Shown piece after piece: positions 34,118 through 41,379 of a DNA stretch of 64,000 nucleotides (position 1 is its first letter; every line of letters begins with the position of its first letter). Below the pieces are notes generated by a model that did no database searches, was not told where the DNA came from, and saw only the letters and a list, made by a program, of their open reading frames with translations. The DNA comes from Mesorhizobium sp. AR10 (GTDB taxonomy: Bacteria; Pseudomonadota; Alphaproteobacteria; Rhizobiales; Rhizobiaceae). Position numbers and translations under genes: made by a program. Location: NCBI RefSeq assembly GCF_024746795.1, contig NZ_CP080524.1, positions 3,450,001 through 3,514,000 on the forward strand. Reading direction: 5' to 3'.

Positions 34118-35514
34118 TGGACATTGTGGCGCTCAAGCGCGATCTCGAAGGTCTGAAGACCGACGACAATCCGGCGATCGTCCAGCAGAAGAGCCGCGAC
34201 TTCTACTGGTACAGCCCGGTGCTGAAGCAGCAGCTCGATCATGTCACCGGCGACCTGATCGTAACGCCGAAAACCGAGGCCGAAGTGATCCGCGTGCTCG
34301 CTGCCTGTCACCGGCATGGCGTGCCGGTGACGCCGCGCGGCAGTGGCACCGGCAATTACGGCCAGGCCATGCCTTTGTCCGGCGGCGTGGTGCTCAACCT
34401 CGCCGAGATGAACGCGGTCAAGACGATCGCGCCCGGCCGTGTCGTCACGGGGCCGGGTGCGGTTCTGGCCGATATCGACAGAGCGACGCGCGCGCATTCC
34501 GGGCAGGAGCTCCGCATGTCACCGTCGACTTACAACACGGCATCGATCGGCGGTTTCGTCGCCGGCGGCTCGGGCGGCGTCGGCTCGATCCGCTGGGGTG
34601 GCTTGCGCGACCTCGGCAACGTCATCCGGCTGCGGACCGTGACGATGGAGGCGGAGCCGCGGGTCATGGACCTTACCGGCGAGGACGTGCTCAAGGTCAT
34701 GCACGCCTACGGCACCAACGGCATCATCACCGAGGTCGAGATGCCGCTGACGGCAGCCTATGACTGGGTCGATGTGATCGTCGGCTTCGACGATTTCATG
34801 GATGCCGCCGGCTTCGGCAACGATCTCGCCATCCAGGACGGCATTCTGGCGAAACTGATCACGCCGATCGCCGCGCCCATCCCCTACTCCTATTTCAAGC
34901 GCCATCAGAAATTCTTCAGGCGCGAGCAAAGCATTGTCGTGTGCATGATCGCGCCGCATGCGATGGACGCGTTTGTCGCCTTGACGGCACACAGCAAGGG
35001 CGAGATCGTCTTTCGGGCCGACAAGGAGACAGATCTCAAGGGGCTGCCGCCCGCCTATGAACTGACTTGGAACCACACGACGCTGCGCGCCATCAGGGTC
35101 GATCCCGACATCACCTATCTGCAGGTTCGCTACCCGTCGCCGGACCATCTCGGTCACGTCAAGGCGATGGTCGATCGCTTCGGCGACGAGGTGCCGGCGC
35201 ATCTCGAGTTCATCCGCTTCGATGGCGCGATCGGCGCGGCCGGGCTGCCGCTCGTCCGTTTCACCACGGCGGAGCGGCTCGACGAGATCATCCGCATCCA
35301 TGAAGACAATGGCTGCTGGATCTTCAACCCGCACCGCTACACGCTGGAAGAGGGCGGCATGAAGCGGACCGACGCGGTGCAACTCGCCTTCAAGCGCGAG
35401 ACCGATCCGCAAGGGCTGCTCAACCCCGGCAAGATGATTGCCTGGGAAAATCCGGACTACGACTACCGCTCCGGCAAGTCGTTCCTGTTCAAGGGTTTGC
35501 AGAAGGCAAGCTGA
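34117..35514 (+). CDS. FAD-binding oxidoreductase, VAO/GlcD (FAD_binding_4) family
   Basis: A 465-residue flavoprotein. The FAD pyrophosphate loop is TPRGSGTGNYGQAMPLSGG (about 74-92), followed by a glycine-rich segment IGGFVAGGSGGVGSIRWGG. The C-terminal part ends with DPQGLLNPGKM, typical of D-lactate/glycolate and vanillyl-alcohol oxidase relatives. A substrate is not predictable, but it is probably a hydroxy-acid or ring alcohol derived from the amidohydrolase product. Start and stop overlap neighbours by one base each (TAATGG and TGATG junctions). Confidence 0.85.
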   Translation: MDIVALKRDLEGLKTDDNPAIVQQKSRDFYWYSPVLKQQLDHVTGDLIVTPKTEAEVIRVLAACHRHGVPVTPRGSGTGNYGQAMPLSGGVVLNLAEMNAVKTIAPGRVVTGPGAVLADIDRATRAHSGQELRMSPSTYNTASIGGFVAGGSGGVGSIRWGGLRDLGNVIRLRTVTMEAEPRVMDLTGEDVLKVMHAYGTNGIITEVEMPLTAAYDWVDVIVGFDDFMDAAGFGNDLAIQDGILAKLITPIAAPIPYSYFKRHQKFFRREQSIVVCMIAPHAMDAFVALTAHSKGEIVFRADKETDLKGLPPAYELTWNHTTLRAIRVDPDITYLQVRYPSPDHLGHVKAMVDRFGDEVPAHLEFIRFDGAIGAAGLPLVRFTTAERLDEIIRIHEDNGCWIFNPHRYTLEEGGMKRTDAVQLAFKRETDPQGLLNPGKMIAWENPDYDYRSGKSFLFKGLQKAS

Positions 35515-36095
35515 TGAACATCCTCGTCCTCTACGCCCATCCGGTCGAGACCAGCTTCAATGCCGGTTTGCATCGGATGATCGTCGAGCGACTGGCGGCG
35601 GCCGGCCATGCCATCGACGACTGCGATCTCTACGCCGAGAACTTCGATCCGCGGCTGACGCAGGCTGAACGGCTCGGGTACCACAACGAACGCGGCGTCG
35701 GCGATGCCACAGCGCCTTATGTCGAGCGCTTGCTGCGGGCCGACGCGCTGGTGCTGTCATACCCTGTCTGGAATTTCGGTTTTCCGGCAATCCTGAAGGG
35801 CTTTTTCGACCGCGTCTTCCTGCCGGGGGTGTCGTTCAAGCTGGTCGATGGCAAGGTGCAGCCGTCACTGCACAACATCCGCAAGCTGGCCGCCGTCACC
35901 ACCTATGGCGGCAGCCGCTTCCGTGCCATTCTGATGGGCGATCCGCCGCGCAAGCTGGTCGACCGCATGCTGCGCGCCACAATCAAGCCCGGTGCCTCCG
36001 TGTCCTACCTCGCGCACTATTCGATGAACCTGTCGACCATTGAGACGCGCAAGGCCTTCCTGGCGAAGGTGGCGGCCAGGATGGATGCGTTCTGA
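35514..36095 (+). CDS. NAD(P)H-dependent quinone reductase / flavodoxin-fold oxidoreductase, copy 1
   Basis: A 193-residue flavodoxin-like protein (NQO1/KefF/MdaB group). The N-terminal beta strand MNILVLYAHP binds the flavin phosphate, and YPVWNFGFPAILKGFFDRV is the family signature. It probably reduces a quinone or flavin and may regenerate the FAD oxidase or remove quinone by-products. Its start overlaps the FAD oxidase stop, and its stop overlaps the start of the paralogue that follows. Confidence 0.88.
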   Translation: MNILVLYAHPVETSFNAGLHRMIVERLAAAGHAIDDCDLYAENFDPRLTQAERLGYHNERGVGDATAPYVERLLRADALVLSYPVWNFGFPAILKGFFDRVFLPGVSFKLVDGKVQPSLHNIRKLAAVTTYGGSRFRAILMGDPPRKLVDRMLRATIKPGASVSYLAHYSMNLSTIETRKAFLAKVAARMDAF

Positions 36096-36682
36096 TGCGG
36101 GTGCTGGTGGTCTATTGCCATCCGGTGCCCGAAAGCTTCTGCGCCTCGATCCGCGATAGTGCCATCGAGGTGCTGAAGGCGAGGGGCTGGGAGGTGCGGC
36201 TGCTCGACCTCTATGCGGAGAATTTCGATCCGGTCATGGGCTGCGACGAGCGGCGCTCCTACAATGACCAAGCGCCGCAGGACCCGGCGCTCAAGCCGCA
36301 TTTCGATCATCTCGCCTGGGCTCAGGCAATCCTCTTCGTCTATCCGACATGGTGGTACGGGCTGCCGGCGATGCTGAAGGGCTGGCTCGACCGGGTGTGG
36401 GCGACGGACGTCGCCTTCCGGTTGCCGGCGGGCAAGGGGCGGATCAAGTCGCTGATGACGCATGTGACGAAGATTGGCGTGATCACCACCTGCGGCGCAC
36501 CGACCTGGTGGAGCGTCGTCGTCGGCCAGCCCGGGCGCAAGACCATCCTGCGCGGCATGCGCGCGCTCTGCGCCACCCGCTGCAGGACGTTCTTCCTGGC
36601 GCACTATTTGATGGATGCCTCGACGCCGAAGAGCAGGGCGGCGTTTCTGGCGAAGGTCAGGGCGAGGCTGGAGCGGTTTTGA
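36095..36682 (+). CDS. NAD(P)H-dependent quinone reductase / flavodoxin-fold oxidoreductase, copy 2
   Basis: A 195-residue paralogue of the preceding gene, with MRVLVVYCHPVPESF and YPTWWYGLPAMLKGWLDRVW. Both have the motif LYAENFDP near residues 45-55, so the pair arose by tandem duplication and then diverged. It may form a heterodimer with the first copy. It is the last gene of the plus-strand unit, ending at the palindromic repeat 36689-36817. Confidence 0.88.
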   Translation: MRVLVVYCHPVPESFCASIRDSAIEVLKARGWEVRLLDLYAENFDPVMGCDERRSYNDQAPQDPALKPHFDHLAWAQAILFVYPTWWYGLPAMLKGWLDRVWATDVAFRLPAGKGRIKSLMTHVTKIGVITTCGAPTWWSVVVGQPGRKTILRGMRALCATRCRTFFLAHYLMDASTPKSRAAFLAKVRARLERF

Positions 36683-36688
36683 GGACAG

Positions 36689-36817
36689 CGTTCTTCGCCC
36701 CGTTCACGGGGAGAAGATGCCGGCAGGCAGATGAGGGGCAGCGCGAACATTGCAGAGGCTGGCGCTGCCCCTCATCTGCCCTTCGGGCACCTTCTCCCCG
36801 TGAACGGGGAGAAGGAA
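36689..36817. repeat. Long inverted repeat, Mesorhizobium-type, between convergent genes
   Basis: A perfect 19-base inverted repeat (GGCAGATGAGGGGCAGCGC at 36726-36744 with its complement at 36762-36780) is flanked on both sides by smaller hairpins (CCCCGTTCACGGGG, 36697-36710, and CCCCGTGAACGGGG at 36797-36810). The whole unit can fold into one extended cruciform or RNA hairpin. It lies between the stops of convergent genes and may terminate both transcripts. Confidence 0.88.
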
Positions 36818-36821
36818 GAGA

Positions 36822-39272
36822 TCACATCCGCACCCGTTCCGATTTCGGATCATACATCGGCTTCAGTGATGCTTCGGCGGCGAAGCGCTCGCCGGCGATC
36901 TCGATCTCGTAGGATGACGACAGCACATCGGCCTCGCTCTCGCCCTTGCACGGCACATAGCCGAGCCCGATGGCGCCGCCGAGATGATGGCCGTAATTGC
37001 CCGAGGTGATCGGACCGACGATCTTGCCGTCGCGCAGGATGGCCTCGTTATGGAACAGCAGCGGCTCCGTGTCCTTCAGGCGAAACTGGAGCAGCCGACG
37101 GTTCAACCCGGCTTCTTTCTTCTTCAGCACGGCATCGCGGCCGAGAAAATCGCCCTTGGCTGTCCTCACCGCGAAGCCAAGGCCGGCTTCCAGCACATTG
37201 TCCTCGTCGGTGATGTCATGGCCGAAATGCCGAAAGGCTTTTTCGATGCGGCAGGAATCCAGCGTGTGCAGGCCGCAGAGTTTCAGACCGATATCGGCTC
37301 CGGCTTCTTCAATAGCCTCGAAGACGTGTGCTGCCTGGTCGGTCGAAACATAAAGCTCCCAACCCAGTTCGCCGACATAGGTGACGCGGTGGGCGCGGGC
37401 CAGACCCATGCCGATTTCTATCTCCTGAAACGTCCCGAACGGATTGGTTTCGTTGGAGAAATCGTTCGGGCTCACCTTCTGAATGAGCTTTCTCGCATCC
37501 GGACCCATCAGGCAGAGCACGGCTTCGGCCGCTGTCACGTCGGTGATGACCACGAATTCGTCGGCGAGATGTTTTCTCAGCCACGCCAGGTCGCGCTGCA
37601 GCGTCGCGCCGGGCACGACGAGGAAATAGGCCGTTTGCGACAGTCGCGTGACGGTGAGATCGCTCTCGATGCCGCCGCGCTGGTTGAGCATTTGCGTATA
37701 GACGATCTTGCCCGGCGCGACGTCCATGTCGTTGGCGCAGAGCTTTTGCAGGAAGGCGCAGGCGTCGCGGCCTTCGACGCGGATCTTGCCGAACGAGGTC
37801 ATGTCGAACAGGCCGACACCGTTGCGAACCGCCAGATGTTCTTTGCGCTGATTGTCGAACCAGTTTTGCCGCTTCCACGAATAGCGGTACTCGCGCTCCT
37901 GGCCGTCACGAGCGAACCAGTTGGCGCGTTCCCAGCCGGCGACCTCGCCGAACACCGCGCCGCGCGCTTTCAGATGCTCGTGCAACGGCGAGCGCCTGAC
38001 GTTTCGCGAGGTCGCCATCTGGCGGTAGGGGAAATGGTCGGCATAGAGCAGGCCGAGTGTTTCGGAGACCCGCTCCTTCAGGTAGCGGCGGTTCTTCTGG
38101 AACGGCTGGGCGCGGCGGATGTCGACTTCCCAGAGGTCAAAGGGCGCTTCGCCGTCGTTGATCCATTGCGCCAGCGCCATGCCGGCGCCACCGGAAGAGA
38201 CGATGCCGATCGAATTGTAGCCGGTCGCCATCCAGTAGCCGGACAACTCCGGCGCCTCGCCGAGATAGTAGCGGTCATCCGGGGTAAAACTCTCGGGCCC
38301 GTTGAAGAAGGTATGAATGCCGGCGGTCGCCAGCATCGGCATGCGGTTGACGCCCATTTCGAGGATCGGCTCGAAATGCTCCATGTCCTCGGGCAACTGG
38401 TCGAAGCAGAAATCCTCGCGGATGCCGTCCATGCCCCACGGCTTGGCCACCGGCTCGAAGGCGCCAAGCATCATCTTGCCGGCGTCTTCCTTGTAGTAGG
38501 CGCATTCGTCGGGAACGCGCAGCACCGGCAGGCGAGTGAGACCCGGAATCGGTTCGGTGACGAGGTAAAAGTGTTCGCAGGCATGCAGCGGGATGGTGAC
38601 GCCGCTCTGAAGCCCGAGTTCGCGCGCCCACATGCCGGCACAATTGACGACGACGTCCGCCTCGATCATGCCTTGCTCGTCGCCCTGTGCCCAGGACACG
38701 CCGGTGACACGGCCATCCCTGGTGTGGACCTTGGTGACCTTCACATTCTCCACGATGGTCGCGCCACGCTGGCGCGCGCCCTTGGCCAGTGCCATGGCGA
38801 TGTTGGCCGGGTCGCACTGGCCGTCGAGCGGCAAATGGACGGCGCCGACAACATCGGAGACATTGAGATGCGGGTACATCTCTTTGACTTCGCTAGGCGA
38901 AATCTCGCGCACGTCGACATCGAAGGCGCGGGCGAGCGAAGCCTGGCGGTAGATCTCGTGCTTGCGCTCTTCGGTCAGCGCCACGGTGATCGAGCCGACC
39001 TGCCGCATGCCGGTGCCGACCTCGGTCTCGGCTTCCAGCTTGACGTAGAGGTCGGCCGAATATTTCGCCAGCCGGGTCATGTTCTGCGAGCCGCGCAATT
39101 GGCCGATCAGGCCGGCGGCGTGCCATGTTGTGCCTGACGTCAGCTGCTTGCGCTCGAGCAGCACGATGTCGGTCCAGCCGAGCTTGGCCAGATGATAGGC
39201 GACCGAGCAGCCGGAGACGCCGCCGCCGATGATGACGGCCCTGGCCTTGGTGGGAACGGTCTTGGCGCTCAT
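36822..39272 (-). CDS. FAD-dependent dimethylglycine/sarcosine dehydrogenase-like protein with GcvT domain (1)
   Basis: An 816-residue fusion. The N-terminal half is a DAO-type FAD oxidoreductase (GGGVSG at 16-21, and TTWHAAG with His51 where dimethylglycine dehydrogenase carries covalent FAD). The C-terminal half from about 430 is a GcvT folate-binding domain (GLFDMTSFGKIRVEG, ELGWELYV, SCRIEKAFRHFGHD). It should oxidise an N-methyl amine and hand the methylene to tetrahydrofolate. It is the last gene of the minus-strand demethylation operon and overlaps the aminotransferase stop (ATGA). The substrate is unproven. Confidence 0.9.
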   Translation of the reverse strand: MSAKTVPTKARAVIIGGGVSGCSVAYHLAKLGWTDIVLLERKQLTSGTTWHAAGLIGQLRGSQNMTRLAKYSADLYVKLEAETEVGTGMRQVGSITVALTEERKHEIYRQASLARAFDVDVREISPSEVKEMYPHLNVSDVVGAVHLPLDGQCDPANIAMALAKGARQRGATIVENVKVTKVHTRDGRVTGVSWAQGDEQGMIEADVVVNCAGMWARELGLQSGVTIPLHACEHFYLVTEPIPGLTRLPVLRVPDECAYYKEDAGKMMLGAFEPVAKPWGMDGIREDFCFDQLPEDMEHFEPILEMGVNRMPMLATAGIHTFFNGPESFTPDDRYYLGEAPELSGYWMATGYNSIGIVSSGGAGMALAQWINDGEAPFDLWEVDIRRAQPFQKNRRYLKERVSETLGLLYADHFPYRQMATSRNVRRSPLHEHLKARGAVFGEVAGWERANWFARDGQEREYRYSWKRQNWFDNQRKEHLAVRNGVGLFDMTSFGKIRVEGRDACAFLQKLCANDMDVAPGKIVYTQMLNQRGGIESDLTVTRLSQTAYFLVVPGATLQRDLAWLRKHLADEFVVITDVTAAEAVLCLMGPDARKLIQKVSPNDFSNETNPFGTFQEIEIGMGLARAHRVTYVGELGWELYVSTDQAAHVFEAIEEAGADIGLKLCGLHTLDSCRIEKAFRHFGHDITDEDNVLEAGLGFAVRTAKGDFLGRDAVLKKKEAGLNRRLLQFRLKDTEPLLFHNEAILRDGKIVGPITSGNYGHHLGGAIGLGYVPCKGESEADVLSSSYEIEIAGERFAAEASLKPMYDPKSERVRM

Positions 39273-40450
39273 GCGGCCTCACGGCGGTAGCTGGATGCGA
39301 AGCGGCGCAGGCGAAGGGCAGCTTCCTCCAGCACCGCCTTGGGCTGGCAGAGGCTGATGCGGATGTGGCCGGCGGCGGCCTCGCCGAAGCTCGAGCCCGG
39401 CATCACGCCGACCTTTTCCTCGTCGAGCAAGGCCCAGGCGAATTTCTCGTCGTCTGGTTCGACGGCTGATATGTCGAGCATGACATACATGCCGCCTTCG
39501 GAGCCGCGCACGGTGACGTTGTTCATGCCGCGCACGGCATCGAGCAGGATGGTGCGTCGCGCGGCATAGCGTTCGGCGATGTCCTTGACGCCATAGCTGT
39601 TCTCGAGCGCCTCGGCGCAAGCGAGGCTGATGAAGGCCGGCAGGCCGTAGGTGGTCACCAGATTGAGATTGATCAGCAGCGAGATCATCTCTTCAGGCCC
39701 GGTCAGCCAGCCCATGCGCCAGCCGGTCATGCCGTGGCTCTTGGACATCGAATTGATGACCAGCGTGCGCTCGGCCATGCCGGGCAGCGAGCGCGGCGAG
39801 ATGTGTTCGCCGCCGCCCAGCGTCCAGTAGACCTCATCCGACAGCAGCCAGAGGTCATGCTCCTTGCAGATTTGCGCCAGCTCTTCCAGCCGCTGGCGCG
39901 AATAGACCGCACCCGTCGGGTTGTTGGGCGTGTTGATGAGGATGGCGCGCGTGTTGGGTCGAAGGGCTGCGCGGATGTCGGCAGCCCGCGGCTGGAATCC
40001 GTCCTCGGCGGGGGTTTCGACCACGGTGAATTGCGCACCCGCCGCACCGAATGTGTTGGGATAGGTCGCGTAATAGGGCGCGACCACGATGGCATGATCG
40101 CCCTGGTCGAGAACAGCTTGCACAGCCGCGTACAGTGCTGCCTGCCCACCTGGCGTGGCGATGACCTGGTCGGAATTTGTCGCAACACCGGTGCAAGCGG
40201 TCGAGGCTGTCGCCATTGCCTTGCGCAGGCGAGGGATGCCGGGAAGCGGCGTGTAGTGGTGATTGCTGGCGCGAACCGCCGTCACGCAGGCTTCGATCGT
40301 TTGCGACGGCGTGTCGAAATCATGGTCGCCGACCGACAGCATGATGATGTCTTCGCCGACCTGCTTGCGTGCCCAGGCTGCGGTGTGGACCTCCCAGCCA
40401 TCCTTGCCCGAAGGCACGATACCGGTAATGCGCGATGATGGTCTGGGCAT
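39269..40450 (-). CDS. Class I/II PLP aminotransferase
   Basis: A 393-residue fold-type I aminotransferase with the pyridoxal lysine in VINSMSKSHGMTGWRMGW, the NPNNPTGA-like stretch INTPNNPTGAVYS and a C-terminal Arg region (GHIRISLC). It fits aspartate/aromatic or kynurenine-type aminotransferases. Its place between a homocysteine methyltransferase and two demethylating flavoproteins suggests that it handles an amino acid produced by N-demethylation. It overlaps neighbours at both ends (ATGA at 39269-39272 and one shared base at 40450). Confidence 0.88.
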   Translation of the reverse strand: MPRPSSRITGIVPSGKDGWEVHTAAWARKQVGEDIIMLSVGDHDFDTPSQTIEACVTAVRASNHHYTPLPGIPRLRKAMATASTACTGVATNSDQVIATPGGQAALYAAVQAVLDQGDHAIVVAPYYATYPNTFGAAGAQFTVVETPAEDGFQPRAADIRAALRPNTRAILINTPNNPTGAVYSRQRLEELAQICKEHDLWLLSDEVYWTLGGGEHISPRSLPGMAERTLVINSMSKSHGMTGWRMGWLTGPEEMISLLINLNLVTTYGLPAFISLACAEALENSYGVKDIAERYAARRTILLDAVRGMNNVTVRGSEGGMYVMLDISAVEPDDEKFAWALLDEEKVGVMPGSSFGEAAAGHIRISLCQPKAVLEEAALRLRRFASSYRREAA

Positions 40451-41379
40451 TATGCTACTCCCGAGATTTCGTAGCCGGCCTGTTCGAGCTGTTCGCGCAG
40501 GGCGGCGATATGGGCAGGACCGACTTCGCAGCAGCCGCCAACGATGCCGGCACCGGCTTTGATCCAGCCGAGCGCATGTTCGGCATAGGATTCAGGATCA
40601 AGATCATGACGGGCGTGCAGCACTTCGACTGTGCCGCCATGCTTGAGCGCCTCGACCGAGGTGAAGCCGTTGGCATAGGCGCCAACCGGACCGCCGAGAT
40701 CGGTCAATTCAGGCAGTGCGGCGGCGATCGCTTCGGGCCGGCAGCAATTGACCAGTCTAGCTGCGACCGGCAGGCCATCGAGGGCGTTGGCAGCAGCCGA
40801 GATGGCTTCGCCGCTGCGCAGGCGCGGCGCACCGTGATCGGCGAGCGTCCACGACACCCACACCGGCTTGCCGCTTTCCGATGCGGCGGTGACGGCAGCG
40901 CGCGCTTCCTCGGCCGATGCCATCGTCTCGCACAGGACCAGATCGACGCCATCCGCCTGCTCGGCAACGATGCGGCGATAGGTGTCGAGCGTTTCCTCGA
41001 ACGAAATGGTCAGCGCCGGCGCATAGCTGCCGAAAAGCGGCGACAGGCAACCGGCGATCGCCGCGTCGCCGGCCTGGTCGCGGGCTTGCCCGGCAAGCTC
41101 GATGCCGCGCTTCTGCAGCGGTTTGAACAACTCTTCCGCACTCTCGCGCGCCAGGCGCTCGGGCGTGGCGGAATAGGTATTGATGGTGATGACGCGGGCG
41201 CCGGCCCGGATGAATTCGGCATGCAAGTCACGCACCAGATCCGGTTCGTCGATCAGCACTCTGGCCGACCACAGCGGTGTCGGTTCCGAGCTGCTGCGGC
41301 GAACCAGTTCCTGGCCCATGCCGCCATCGGTGAGGATGACTTTTTTCAAGCTCTCAATCTTTCGTTCTTCGGGTCCCAC
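40450..41379 (-). CDS. Homocysteine S-methyltransferase family protein (zinc, MmuM/BHMT-like)
   Basis: A 309-residue zinc methyltransferase. Zinc ligands are Cys212 (VNCCRPE) and Cys283-Cys284 (GGCCEVGP), with ILTDGGMGQEL at the start of the barrel. The family moves methyl groups from S-methylmethionine or betaine-like donors to homocysteine. The start is a GTG at 41379, 34 bases inside the preceding gene. A methyl-donor acceptor step in a demethylation operon suggests that one N- or S-methyl group is used for methionine synthesis rather than oxidised. Confidence 0.9.
   Translation of the reverse strand: MGPEERKIESLKKVILTDGGMGQELVRRSSSEPTPLWSARVLIDEPDLVRDLHAEFIRAGARVITINTYSATPERLARESAEELFKPLQKRGIELAGQARDQAGDAAIAGCLSPLFGSYAPALTISFEETLDTYRRIVAEQADGVDLVLCETMASAEEARAAVTAASESGKPVWVSWTLADHGAPRLRSGEAISAAANALDGLPVAARLVNCCRPEAIAAALPELTDLGGPVGAYANGFTSVEALKHGGTVEVLHARHDLDPESYAEHALGWIKAGAGIVGGCCEVGPAHIAALREQLEQAGYEISGVA

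Noticed and set aside
36984..39137. A 717-codon open frame on the plus strand
   Set aside because: It lies opposite the FAD-GcvT gene at 36822-39272. Its translation has no recognised domain and shows the skewed composition of an antisense frame in high-GC coding DNA.
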